This document shows positions 1 through 10,380 of a DNA stretch of 64,000 bases, one piece after another. The position numbers and the translations under genes were made by a program. The stretch is from Aphrocallistes beatrix. Its lineage: Eukaryota > Porifera > Hexactinellida > Sceptrulophora > Aphrocallistidae. A model generated the notes under the pieces. That model worked only from the letters and a program-made list of their open reading frames with translations, was not told where the DNA came from and ran no database searches. Numbering within the stretch: position 1 is the first letter of the stretch; every line of letters starts with the position of its first letter. The stretch covers positions 9,211,524 to 9,275,523 of the forward strand of contig OY725488.1 of assembly GCA_963281255.1 (NCBI GenBank), in the 5' to 3' direction.

Positions 1-58
1 GGGCAAGGACTGTGAAACTGGTATCAGATGAAGATGAAAGCTCGCTACAAGGTGAAAC

Positions 59-3034
59 GTGGTAAACCAGGACCTCACACCGCACCAGGAGAGAAAGCTT
101 AAAGAAGTTATCAAAGAACACGAATTAGTTTTTGACGAAAAACCAGGACGAACAGACAAATGCAAACACTCAATTCAAGTTGGGGATGCACTACCTATTA
201 AGAATAGACCACGCAGACTGCCTCCTCGATGGGAAGAGGATATCAATCGACAGTTGGATGAGTTGCTGGCGCAAAACCTATGTAGGCCTTCAAGCTCGCC
301 TTGGGCCAGCAATGTCGTGCTGGTGGCGAAGAAAGATGGACGGCAGCGATTCACGATTGACTATAGGAAACTCAACCAAGTGACTAAAAAGGATGCATAT
401 AACATTCCACAAATCCAAACCATCCTTGATAGATTGCACGGGTACCGATACTTTTCAGTCATCGACATCACCTCAGCATACTGGTGTGTGCCCGTCAGCG
501 AAAACGATGTGGAGAAGACGGCATTCAATACACCAAGGGGACTTTACGAAATGACTGTGATGCCTTTCGGATTGGTAAATTCCCAAGCTACATTTCAGCG
601 ACTGATGGACAACACCCTAAAGGGTCTAGATCGCGTTGAGTCGTATATTGATGACTGCATAATATTCTCAACTAGCTTCGAGGAGCACCTAACCGACCTC
701 CGAGATGTCTTTGAGCGTCTAGAGCAGGCAAACATTCGTGTGAAATATCGTAAATGCCAGTTTGGATTTGATGAGGTCGAGTTCTTAGGACATCTGGTGT
801 CAGAGAGAGGAAGGAGACCAACTCCCACTGCTGCTCAGAAGCTAGCCAAGTTCCCAACCCCAAAATCAGTTGGTGAACTCCAAAGGTTCCTTGGTAGCAT
901 CAATTTCTATCGCTCGTATATTCCTAACCTGGCAGGAATAGCAAAACCTCTGTACGATTTGATGAAGAAAGGAAGGTCATGGGAATGGACTGAACAGCGA
1001 GATGACGCGTTTCAGCAGCTTCGATCGAGGTTAGCAGAAGAACCAGTTCTATTAGCGTTCCCAAACTGGAGCAGAGAGTTTGTAGTGGAGACTGATGCCA
1101 GTTCCAATGCAGTGGCTGGAGTCCTATCTCAACGGGATCCGTTGTCAGGCGATTTACGTCCAATTAACTACTTCTCATCCTCACTTACGTCATCACAAAG
1201 GAACTACTCGGCCGGACAACTAGAAGCTTGGGGTCTAATAGCAGCATGCAGAAAATGGCGCACATATCTGAGGGGATCAGACAAGGTAGAGTTACTGACT
1301 GATCACAACCCACTACGCTGGCTGCGCAGTCAAAAGGACCCGCGACACACCTTTGCCCGCTGGATAATGGAGTTGGAAGAATATGACTACGTGATATCCT
1401 ATAGGCCGGGCAGAGAAAATGCCCTCCCTGACTACCTAAGTAGGGTTCCAGGGCAACGCATCGACCTAGATATCCAGGACGAGAATTCTTTCGAGGATAA
1501 AGTGTTCAACGTGCGAAACCGAAGTAGACAATCAGACATAATAAAGCTTCAGAAACGGGACCCAGTAACACGCGGCGCCATAGAATGTATTGGAGCTGGA
1601 GAGGATATTACCTCAGGACAGCTCAAAAGAGTTGCGTCCCATCTGAACCTTCGCGATGGGGTGTTATACTTCGACCAGCGCCTGGTGGTTCCAAAAGCAT
1701 TGCAGCACGCCGTGGTTGAGGAGGTACATCGCGCAGGGCACTTTGGCCAGGCAAGAACATCACAAATGATAAGGAGGACCTATTTCTGGATCGGGATGAC
1801 GCGAGACATAAAGGAATACTGTAGGGATTGCCTAACCTGCCATCGGGGGAAGCCATCCAATACTCCAAAGGAACCAGTAGGTACATTTAATACCTCTGGC
1901 ATCGGTCCAGGTGATCTCATCGCCATGGACGTGGCCACGCTTCCATGGTCAGATGATACATATAGATACTTCCTCTGTATGGTGGATGTGTTTACAAGAT
2001 ACATTGAAGCAGTGCCACTCAAGGACCAGAAAGCGGAGTCACTCGTCCGGGAATTCGAAAACGGCTGGATTTATCGCGGTCATGGGGTACCTAAAGGCGT
2101 TCTCTCAGATCAGGCACATAATATCGATGGTGGAGAAGTAAGAGAAATGTGCAGAAAGTTCGGAATTGAAAAGCGACACACTTCCCCCTACCATCCACAG
2201 GCGGATGGATTAGCTGAGAGGAGTATTGGGATAGTGAAGCAGGTGGCTAGATGCTTAACTTTGGATAGGAATCTCAGTAAAGGATCTTGGCCTAGTCTAC
2301 TACCTGAGATTACATTCTATTGTAATAATATCGAGAATTCGTCCACAAAGTTTTCAGCACAGTTACTGATGACAGGGAGACAGCCCATTTCTCCAGTCGA
2401 CGCGATGCTCGCAACGTACGGTAAGGGTAAGACTGAGTCCTATGAACAACACCTGCACAGCTTAACAATCTTGAAAAATGAGCTTCATGATATTGCTAGG
2501 AGTAATGACGAGACAAGCAAAGACAAGAGGCAGGAACGAACCTGCGTGAATAGGAAACAAACTCAAATATGCCCAGGTGACTACGTTCTGGAGCGCAATG
2601 AAATGCGTACGGACTCTCTAGACCTGAGATATAAGGGTCCTTTTCAGGTGATCGATTGTAGAGGCCATAATATCAAGATCAATCGGCAGAGAGGTTCTAA
2701 ATGGGTTCACAAAGATAGATGCAAATTGTATAAGAGGGGAGGTGGTGAAGTTGTAAGTATACCCATACAGGAGAAATCAGCACCCGAGTACATCCAAAAC
2801 GATGCACTCCCCGAACTTGACATCACCCTCGAGTCGGAGAGTGAAGAACAACCTGCAGCAGAGGAAAATCCCAGGAATGATCCGGCGAATGGAGGCCAGC
2901 CGGAAGAGCCACCAAATGAGAGCACTGGTAACATAGCTCCTTCTGTGACCACGAACTCACAGATCCCAAACCAGCAACGTAGATACCCACTGAGAATTAG
3001 GAAAGCGAAAGAGTATCGCGATTACCTGACCTAG
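59..3034 (+). CDS. Ty3/gypsy pol polyprotein (RT-RNase H-integrase)
   Basis: A 991-codon open frame. Reverse transcriptase occupies roughly residues 30-260, with the active-site YIDD near residue 197. RNase H follows at roughly 320-460, with ETDAS at its start. Next come the integrase HHCC zinc finger (about 560-605), the integrase core with HTSPYHPQADG near its end, and a short basic and acidic tail. The first codon of the frame is GTG, so translation probably begins upstream or through a gag-pol fusion, as is usual for this family. Its job is reverse transcription and integration of the element, not a host function. Confidence 0.9.
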   Translation: MVNQDLTPHQERKLKEVIKEHELVFDEKPGRTDKCKHSIQVGDALPIKNRPRRLPPRWEEDINRQLDELLAQNLCRPSSSPWASNVVLVAKKDGRQRFTIDYRKLNQVTKKDAYNIPQIQTILDRLHGYRYFSVIDITSAYWCVPVSENDVEKTAFNTPRGLYEMTVMPFGLVNSQATFQRLMDNTLKGLDRVESYIDDCIIFSTSFEEHLTDLRDVFERLEQANIRVKYRKCQFGFDEVEFLGHLVSERGRRPTPTAAQKLAKFPTPKSVGELQRFLGSINFYRSYIPNLAGIAKPLYDLMKKGRSWEWTEQRDDAFQQLRSRLAEEPVLLAFPNWSREFVVETDASSNAVAGVLSQRDPLSGDLRPINYFSSSLTSSQRNYSAGQLEAWGLIAACRKWRTYLRGSDKVELLTDHNPLRWLRSQKDPRHTFARWIMELEEYDYVISYRPGRENALPDYLSRVPGQRIDLDIQDENSFEDKVFNVRNRSRQSDIIKLQKRDPVTRGAIECIGAGEDITSGQLKRVASHLNLRDGVLYFDQRLVVPKALQHAVVEEVHRAGHFGQARTSQMIRRTYFWIGMTRDIKEYCRDCLTCHRGKPSNTPKEPVGTFNTSGIGPGDLIAMDVATLPWSDDTYRYFLCMVDVFTRYIEAVPLKDQKAESLVREFENGWIYRGHGVPKGVLSDQAHNIDGGEVREMCRKFGIEKRHTSPYHPQADGLAERSIGIVKQVARCLTLDRNLSKGSWPSLLPEITFYCNNIENSSTKFSAQLLMTGRQPISPVDAMLATYGKGKTESYEQHLHSLTILKNELHDIARSNDETSKDKRQERTCVNRKQTQICPGDYVLERNEMRTDSLDLRYKGPFQVIDCRGHNIKINRQRGSKWVHKDRCKLYKRGGGEVVSIPIQEKSAPEYIQNDALPELDITLESESEEQPAAEENPRNDPANGGQPEEPPNESTGNIAPSVTTNSQIPNQQRRYPLRIRKAKEYRDYLT

Positions 3035-3107
3035 TACATCGACGGAGATGGCCTGCAAATGACCGAACTTCCCATTTGGACATGTAGCGTTTTCAAAAGG
3101 GGGGTAA

Positions 3108-3295
3108 TGTTAGAGGCAGTCACCTAGTATGTATTTAGATAGTTGCTAGGATACCTTAGATAGCTAGGATATAGGCTGTAGGATACTCTATTTATATTCC
3201 GCTTAGGTTAACTCGTTTAGTCTACCATTCTCTATCTTAATTTGTTATTCTTATAATCTATTGATTAAACACTGGTCATTCATAGACTCGTCACA
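3108..3295 (+). repeat. Candidate 3' LTR
   Basis: It starts TGTTAGAG just after a purine-rich run and ends GTCACA, so it has TG...CA-type ends and is about 188 bp, short for the family. The 5' LTR is outside the window, so the pair cannot be compared. The flank to the right begins with TA-rich sequence of another repeat. Confidence 0.55.
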
Positions 3296-3420
3296 ATATA
3301 TAAATAAACATTAATCGAGTTTTAATAGTAAAGATATATCTCTCTCTAACGAATTGATTGAAGAAATTGCCAGCCTCATAAAGCTGATTTTTGGTGTGTG
3401 GGAGTCTTTTGGCTATGGCT
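3296..3420 (+). repeat. Helentron-like repeat, 5' part only (copy a)
   Basis: It contains the block TAACGAATTGATTGAAG and the following AAGCTGATTTTTGG/GGGAGTCTTTTGGC motifs seen at 9055-9125. Just before these lies the start block in reverse orientation (CGAGTTTTAATAGTAAAG). The copy stops abruptly at a GC-rich segment near 3420, and the rest of the repeat is missing. Confidence 0.7.
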
Positions 3421-3600
3421 CGAAGTGTCGGAGGCCACCAAGCGACAGATGGCCATCATCATAGACTACGGGAAGAAGGGCCATCCGTCCGGACTCCCGG
3501 GGGGCGCCTGGGGGCAGCGCGGGAAAGCTACTGCGGGGGCTGAGACGGGGAGAGGAGGGGACAGGTCCTAGCAAGACGGAGTCCTCTTCCAAGTGAGGAG
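3415..3600 (+). other. GC-rich coding-like fragment, unidentified
   Basis: This island is far richer in G+C than its flanks. One plus frame reads about 50 codons (from about 3421) with a plausible protein texture, including MAIIIDYGKKGHPSG, before a stop near 3570. A candidate donor (AA|GTGAGG) lies near 3593. I do not recognise the protein. It resembles the other displaced GC-rich exon fragments at 14680-14915 and 43631-43919. Confidence 0.3.
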
Positions 3601-3642
3601 TGAGTGTATCTAGCACAAGTAATTGAGGGGTGTGGACCTACC

Positions 3643-3693
3643 ATGGCGCTTCTTGGCATGACCTCTGTGGATTTCAAATCGAATAATGAGACG
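3643..3693 (+). other. Possible short first coding exon
   Basis: ATG in a good context (accATGg) opens 17 codons (MALLGMTSVDF...) ending exactly at ACG|GTGAGT, a strong splice donor. It could be the first exon of the formin downstream: an AG at 4475-4476 would join it in frame nine bases before the ATG at 4486, but that acceptor lacks a pyrimidine tract. It may instead be the start of an unrelated or dead gene. The 790 bp from 3694 to 4485 show nothing else that I can support. Confidence 0.25.
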
Positions 3694-4485
3694 GTGAGTT
3701 CGTTCATTTCCATAATTATCTATTTTACTGCGTTAAAGGACCTGTTTAAAGAAGGAGGATTTATTTTAAATTATTTGCTATAGCATATAATAGAGTGAGC
3801 CTCGAATATTTCTAATCTGTGTTAGCAATCACTGGACATGGCATATGCGTTCGGATAATCGAAAAACGTATAACTGGTTGTAACATAGCATTAAGTTGAC
3901 AGCGTTACAGTTATTTAGATAATTGGACTCTTGCACTGTGAACCATATGCTACTTATCATCTCCAATATTTAACAAGAGGATGCTAGAGATGGCGAACAA
4001 AGTGCATATCCAGCTGTAGGTCTGATCGCAGATGTGATGAAGGATGTCATTAATAGAGTAATCAATTGATCGATTGAAAGATTTTGCAGAATGATATTCT
4101 AGCATGGTTGTATGAAGTAGGAATAATTATGTAACTAAAAGGATTGCGTAGCTTAACTTTTAATATGGTTTGATGTACATCTAAAAAATGATGGGTATTT
4201 GATAAAATGATGCAGTCAATAATATTATTTAAGAAATTGATTCTAGGCAAAATAACCACAAATTAAATATAACACATAAGATTTGCTTGCAACCATCAAA
4301 ATACGTCGAGCTGTAAAATAATCTCTAACAAAAGTCTTAGAATTGAGTAGATACCAATCGCAATGGCAGGGAAGATGTGCTTGCGTAGCAGAGGCTACTG
4401 GTATAAAGAAACTAATCCATCGAGGCTTGTAGTTCATAAGATCAAGAATTAACAACACCAGAATTGAAGTAAAAAGGAATCAAAC

Positions 4486-5871
4486 ATGACCACGGGAATA
4501 TCAAGATTGCGCTCATTCACGAGTTATAATAAGATAAATCGAACAAAAGAACCCAAAAGAACTAGAAGATTGTCTGAAATCGATGATGGGATTCTCAGGT
4601 CCATGACTCAGAACGACCTAGCTATCCACTTCGGCTCTCTTGTGAAAAGGGGTCAAATTGACCAGGCCATGGTAAGAATCTCCCAGCTGTCACAATCGCT
4701 TCCAGTGTTCCAAAAGCCTTATATGGCCCCCGACGACCTAGCAGACGTTTCATATCAAGTCAAGCTAAAAAACATCAGTCGCAAATACACACTCAAGTTC
4801 GATCTCAAGAATAAAGGCATAAATCTGTATGTTTGCGGAAAATGCATTAAGCAGATTCTGTATGATGAAGACGTGAAGAGCGTTGAAGCGGAAGAAGACA
4901 ACAACTTCATTCTCAGGACAGCCAGCCTCGACCTGATGGAATTCGAAGCGGAGGGGTTGGAAGAAAAGAACGCTATTCTTGAGGTGCTAGGGAGGTTTGA
5001 ACAGCAAAGGAGATCAGTAGAAGATGCGAAAAATCAATCCCAACTCGAAGAGAATAGTGGATCCGAAGTGGAAACAGAACTAGATACATTGGGTTCCTTA
5101 CCACGATCAGAGAGATACAACAGAGAGGACCCCAAGATAGACATAGAACAGTCCTTGAGGGTTCCCGTTTTTAAGCCAGTACTCAAAAAAGGAGAATTAG
5201 AAAGAGAAGTTCTTGGAAATTGTGATTTTCCCTGGTCAATACGTTACGTCGAAATCAAACCAGGACAGTTGTTTTACTACGACGTCCCAAGAACAAAGCA
5301 ACCGTTGAACATTCTCACTCTAGACCACACTGTAGCAATTGAAACGTATCGCAATGGATTTGAGATTAAGTTGCGTCCCAAGCGAGAACAGAATAGCACT
5401 GGTCGCAGCTACAAATTCCGTGTCCCTAAGGGCTCCAATGATGTTGAAAAGGAATTGGGAGAGTGGATCAATGCTTTAGAATTAGCAGTCAAGGGGACGA
5501 ACGCGAAGGAAATAATGATGTCATTACGCACTGTACAGTCTCGAGTTTCCCCGACTAGAACAATCCCGAATATAATGCGACAGAAGAGTACAAGTGAATT
5601 TGATAAACAGAAACGGAGATCCCGAGTTTTCTCAAAACAAAAAATTAATGAAAAGCGAATAAGAGAGCCTGTTCCACCTGTGGAACTGGAAGAACCAAAC
5701 ACTGTGATACTTCTCACTCAGTTAAAGGAGCAAATAAATTTTCTACGCCTGCACTCAGAAGAATTTCCAAATGAAAAAGTTAAGGCGGTTTCGGAGAACT
5801 TGTTACAAATTTGTAAAACCATGGAAGACCAGATACGAGCTAACCCAGACGACGGCGATCTTCCATGCTAG
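4486..5871 (+). CDS. PH-domain formin, N-terminal half
   Basis: A 461-codon frame starting MTTGISRLRSF. Residues about 88-178 form a compact beta-rich PH/PTB-like region. Residues about 222-335 look like a PH domain (LKKGELE at its start, WINALELAV in the C-terminal helix). Residues 415-450 are helical. The frame closes with TAG at 5869-5871, but the next frame continues in the same phase without another stop into an FH2 domain. The two halves are thus almost certainly one gene, joined by a small intron (GT at 5813, AG at 5893 or 5902; 81 or 90 nt, both preserving frame), by readthrough, or broken by a recent mutation. A formin with N-terminal PH domain matches the PH-domain-containing formin class described for invertebrates. 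Likely role: actin nucleation at membranes. Confidence 0.75.
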   Translation: MTTGISRLRSFTSYNKINRTKEPKRTRRLSEIDDGILRSMTQNDLAIHFGSLVKRGQIDQAMVRISQLSQSLPVFQKPYMAPDDLADVSYQVKLKNISRKYTLKFDLKNKGINLYVCGKCIKQILYDEDVKSVEAEEDNNFILRTASLDLMEFEAEGLEEKNAILEVLGRFEQQRRSVEDAKNQSQLEENSGSEVETELDTLGSLPRSERYNREDPKIDIEQSLRVPVFKPVLKKGELEREVLGNCDFPWSIRYVEIKPGQLFYYDVPRTKQPLNILTLDHTVAIETYRNGFEIKLRPKREQNSTGRSYKFRVPKGSNDVEKELGEWINALELAVKGTNAKEIMMSLRTVQSRVSPTRTIPNIMRQKSTSEFDKQKRRSRVFSKQKINEKRIREPVPPVELEEPNTVILLTQLKEQINFLRLHSEEFPNEKVKAVSENLLQICKTMEDQIRANPDDGDLPC

Positions 5872-5893
5872 TCTATCATCAGGATAGGCTCAG

Positions 5894-8136
5894 TCTCCTC
5901 AGTGTTTTCTGCTCCGGGGACTCCGATCAGTCCAAAGAAGAGTGAGGGTCAGTTTGCAGCAATTCACTCTCCTCATGACAGTGTATCTGCAGATCCAGAT
6001 GATGCAGGTCCGGGAGACATTGAGGGTGATTTGGGGGAAAGTAGTTTCGATCTAACTGAGATAACAACGCTAGATCAGGCAATGCACGACTATTCTAACC
6101 ACAAAAACCGACCGTTGGGAGATGTCGAGACGGATATCAAACAGGTGGATAAAGTAGGTCCTAGATCTCCTGTTAAATCCCATCCAGGTTCTCCGATCAA
6201 ATCTCCAACAAAATCTTTACGATCTCCAAAACACACTTTAGTTCCGAAGTTTGAAGGAGTACCCATGGACACTTCATTGCTGAAAAATATTCCAGACCCC
6301 CCGCCTAATATGCCAAAATGTCCCCTGAACATGCTTTTAATAAGAAAACCCGACATTCCTTCCCCTCAGCCGAATCTCACCGAAGTAGCTAAGAAGCTGG
6401 GAGTTGATAGCCTTACTGGAGGGAGGGATCTTGAAGCAAGTGTCGGGAAAGGGAAGATGAAACCTCTTTTCTGGACTAAGATAAGAGCTCAGCAAGTGAA
6501 GAAAAATAGCATTTGGGACAAGGCAATGGAAGGCAATGATTTGGACCTAGACGAACTTGAGCATTGTTTCAAGGATGAAAAGAAATATCAACAAATCGAG
6601 CGCATAAAGACGGAAGTGAGACCGAAACAATGCTCGCTTCTTGATTACAAGCGTGTAATAGGAATTGAACTCTTCCTTAAAACATTGAATTTCAATATTG
6701 AGGATTTGGACCAACTTTTGAATAATGCAGTGGAGAGTACGACTGAAAACGGTGAGAAAGTAGTTGGAAAGGACTATCTCCAGTTGGAGGAACTGGAAGT
6801 ATTGAGCCGCTATCCTACCGAGAAGGATAACGACCTGTTCAAAGTGGTCAAGGTTAAACCAGAGGATATGGGGAGGGTGGACAGATTCATCCATACTGTC
6901 TGTCACATCCAATATTACAAAGAGAGAGTAGAAGTTCTGTCGCTAATCCAACAGATACCAAAAACCTTGGCAAAGTTACTGGAGCTCATAGGGATGCTGC
7001 ACAAGGCTTGTAATGAATTGAAAAACGATGAGAAGTTAGGGAAGATCCTGGCGCTGGTTCTAACGGTCGGGAATCGCATCAACTCAGGGAGTATGCGCGG
7101 AAATGCAAGCGGGTTTCTGCTTTCTTTTCTCCCCGAACTTGTTAGTTACAAAGGTGTCGATTCCAAATTCAGTCTCTTACATTTCATTCTACAGCATATC
7201 ATGGATAAGCAGGAGGAATTGCTTGACTTCCACAAGGGCTTGTCAACGGTGGAGAAGGCAACTAAAGCTTCGGTTGAGGGAGTTCTTGCTGAAATCAACT
7301 TGACGAAAACACATCTCAACAAAATGAAGAAGAATCGGGATATGATCGCGGAGAGTCCAGATGCAAAGAAGTATAGCGAATTAATCAAAAGTGTGAGTAC
7401 CTTTCTGGAAATTTACGATGCCAAAATTAAAGACTTGATTGCCACTCACAATGAATTAAGGAATATTTACGCGGAAGTGCTCGCTAAATTCGGTGAAACT
7501 GAGGGTGCAGAATCAGACAAGTTTATAGGGCACATAAATGCCTTTATTCACGATTTTAAGAGGGTGTCAGAGGAAATGACAAAGAAAAGCACGCAGAAAG
7601 CACGCAAAAACACAATTAAGAATGCTGGTTCAAGTAATACAGTAGCTAAAGGTAAATCTGGAAAAGGTGACAAACCAACAAGTATTAAATCTACATTGGC
7701 GCCGACCCAATCCCCTTCCCCCACTAATAGTAGCAATGAGAAAAACCTCAAAGATAATCCATCAACTAATGAAGAAGGTGCAGGAAGCAACCTACAGGAA
7801 GGAGCCTGTAAAATGGATTGGATGAAGAATCGAGCTCCTATCAAGAAAGAATATGACGGCTTACAGATAGAAAAGAAATCTCTTTTCAAAATGGAATGGA
7901 AAGATAAAAAATTTATTTTGAATGACAAACAGCTGAGACGCCTCTCGGTTAAGAACGAGGATGAAGATAAAGTGTATTTGGGAAAGGAAACACAGATATT
8001 CCGAGATAAACAAGATGATACTGTGATAGAAATACAATGTAAAGTGAACGGCAAGGACAAGAGAATGAGAATAAAATGTCCTTCTCAAAAACGCGCGGAA
8101 GATCTACTTAATGACTTCAAACAAGCTCAGTCCTGA
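5894..8136 (+). CDS. PH-domain formin, FH2 and C-terminal PH-like half
   Basis: About 740 codons in the same phase as 4486-5871. The first 120 residues are low-complexity with SP-rich repeats. The proline segment (DPPPNMPKCP, IPSPQPN) is a very weak FH1. FH2 spans roughly residues 170-580 and has the actin-binding start MKPLFWTKIRAQQ and the hallmark GNRINSGSMRGNASGF (near residue 395). A lysine-rich linker follows. The last 100 residues, from MEWKDKKFILNDKQLRR to the end, are PH-like. FH2 dimers nucleate and processively cap actin filaments. With so little FH1, profilin-actin delivery may be poor. No intron is needed within the 2.2 kb. The start shown is a candidate splice acceptor, not a start codon. 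Confidence 0.85.
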
Positions 8137-8996
8137 TGTCTATCGGTGATACTCATCAGGAAAGTACGCAGCAAGGATTATGCTCTGCTCATTTTGTTCA
8201 TAATGTTGTGTTAATATACTATTTTAGTATTTCAGTTGTTTTATTTTAATTGGTTGTTTAGATAGATTTGATTTTGTTTCTTAGGTCTGTTAGCTGACTT
8301 AGCTCATTATTCATACATTTGTGAGATCAATTCATTGGTAATTTGGAATTTTTTAATATCTGTTTCTTATAAAATAACTACACACTATGTATCCTAGAGC
8401 TTAACAGTTTTAGTTAGCTTCTAGAAATCTAGAGATCTACAATTCGGTCAAATATAACAGTATGCTTAGCATTGAATAGGGAAAACAGGATCTATTCAGT
8501 TTTATGTCGTAAGTGAGCAAATATACGTACACTATTCGTACATCCTAATATTCTCCATTCAAATGTTACCATACTGATCTTTTTTATGGACTGAATAACA
8601 TTTAATCTGGAAGAGATACACTAAATTAGGCTTCAAATTCGTTTTCTCCACATTCAAATCACTTTTTTCTAATATTTCAACTCCATAAAAGTTGAATATT
8701 ATCAACCTGTGTCACTAACGCCATCATATACGTATAATGTTAGTGATTCGTGACATGTGGCACAAGATAACAAATGTTGAAATATTTAACATTGATGTAG
8801 GTAAAATAAATCGAAAGCATATAGGGTGAGTAATTGTAATTTTGAAATCAAGAAAATTTAGTGTTTCTGGTCATGATAATACTTTCTTGATTTAATAAAA
8901 AGATTTGTATATATATTGTTTAAACGGAAATATTTGGGTGCACGAATACTTTCGGTGGAGAGTGTATAACTTCGAAAATACGATATTCTGAATATA
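8137..8996. other. Formin 3' flank / intergenic
   Basis: About 860 bp of AT-rich sequence without a supported gene. AATAAA-type signals occur near 8807 and 8895 and could end the formin transcript. Confidence 0.4.
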
Positions 8997-9547
8997 TCCT
9001 TACTATTAAAACTCAATTATTGTATATTTATATCTATATATATATATATATCTGTAACGAATTGATTGAAGAAACTGCCGGACGCAGAAGGCTGATTTTT
9101 GGCATGTGGGAGTCTTTTGGCTATGGCTCCAGTAAGTTCTGAGTTCAGAGCAAAATGTCGACTCATCATGGAATTTTGACGTCATTGTCACATTTTTAAA
9201 AGTTAAGCAACACAGTTATTCGGGCATAACTCAGCCATTATACGAGATAGAAGGCTGAAATTTTAATAGAATCTGTATCCTAACACGTCTCACATATGAT
9301 GCAACTATCATCAAAAAATGATGACTCATCACTTTGTTATGACGTCATCATTACACATCAAAAATTTTAAAATTGACAAATTTGGTGATTTTTCGAGTGA
9401 TATCGATTTTAAAACTAATATGGACATATTTAGAGATGATATATCCCGTTTAATTAACCAATGTCACCTCCAGGCGACCGAAGGGAGCCTCCGGCGGACA
9501 CGAAGTGTCTGCCAGCCGCGCAGCACAAGCAAGCGAAGCGCGCTTGT
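8997..9547 (+). mobile_element. Helentron-like (HINE-type) repeat, copy b
   Basis: Full-length layout: start block TCCTTACTATTAAAACTC, a short TA microsatellite, the block TGTAACGAATTGATTGAAG, a body of about 430 bp, and a GC-rich end AGCGAAGCGCGCTTGT that can pair with itself. No coding capacity. The modular structure (5' block, microsatellite, body, 3' hairpin) is that of non-autonomous Helentron-associated elements. The family assignment is inference from layout. Confidence 0.7.
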
Positions 9548-10380
9548 ACCTCTAAAAACCCCAGGTCAACAGTGGAAAGATAATCTCCATCACGAGTGTG
9601 AATAGATAGCAGCGAATTAGCAGTGAGAAACCGAGCACACTATAAGATGTAATAATTCTGGAACTAGTTGATGAGCAATTGGGATAGCATTTTGAATGCA
9701 TTGCTACTAGCCTTGGTGGTTTCTGTCATTTTGATAATAGCCTAATCAGACTCTTATATGGCTCCTAATGGTATAGCTAATTCTCACAAATTTCGGCATT
9801 TTAATCGAAGCTCTGTTCTACATATATTGGATTGTACAAGTTTCAAGGATGTGTGGAATGGAATAAAACAGAATATGATCTCGGCGTATTTCTTCACACC
9901 ATTAAAGGAGAATGAGATGACACACTCAAATGGCCTATCAAGTACAGATACTCCATTACACTTGTCAATCAACTTGATGCTAAAAATAACTACGAAATGA
10001 ATGATGAAATTACAGATGAAACTTTGGAGAAGTTTTCTGTGTGCTTTCGTAAACCAACCAAGAGGTGAATGATGGTTTTGGTCCCTTTGATTTTTTTCGA
10101 ATGCTGATCTATTAGAGGAGTATTTTCAAAACGACGAAATCACTCTCAACATTTCAGTGGAACTAATCCTAAATACATAGCAATGAATACAATCGTGGAT
10201 ATGTCCTATATTATTCTATTATTACTTGTACATACTTGTCTTATTTCATTATTCCAATCATTTGTGTTGCATACTGGATGAACCTTTCTGGTATTAATCT
10301 GGGAAAATATTCTTATTTTATTATGTTCCTACGTATGTTCCAAAATTTCAACTTTAAAAAAAATTGCCACTATGGTATGG
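9548..10380. other. Intergenic, no gene seen
   Basis: AT-rich, with only short chance frames. The first 50 bp (aaaaaccccaggtcaac...) resemble the tandem repeat at 61158-61420 and may be flanking repeat sequence. Confidence 0.4.

Larger units (their letters stand above)
1..3295 (+). mobile_element. Ty3/gypsy LTR retrotransposon, 3' portion (fossil)
   Basis: The window opens inside the element, so its 5' LTR and gag are not visible. The part seen has the order reverse transcriptase, RNase H, integrase, then a polypurine run at about 3097-3104 and a candidate 3' LTR. This order is that of the Ty3/gypsy group. The pol part looks largely open, which suggests a fairly young insertion, but age cannot be set without the other LTR. 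Its 3' end abuts a Helentron-like repeat with a TA-rich microsatellite, so it probably inserted there. Confidence 0.9.

Noticed and set aside
5409-5717. Antisense frames over the formin, also 6547-6912 and 7548-8060
   Set aside because: Shadows of a strongly supported sense coding region.
4486-8136. Two independent genes, one PH and one FH2
   Set aside because: The same phase across the junction, only one stop, and the known existence of PH-domain formins make a single gene more likely.
9758-10000. 80-codon plus frame
   Set aside because: No motif, no promoter and AT-driven composition; treated as chance.
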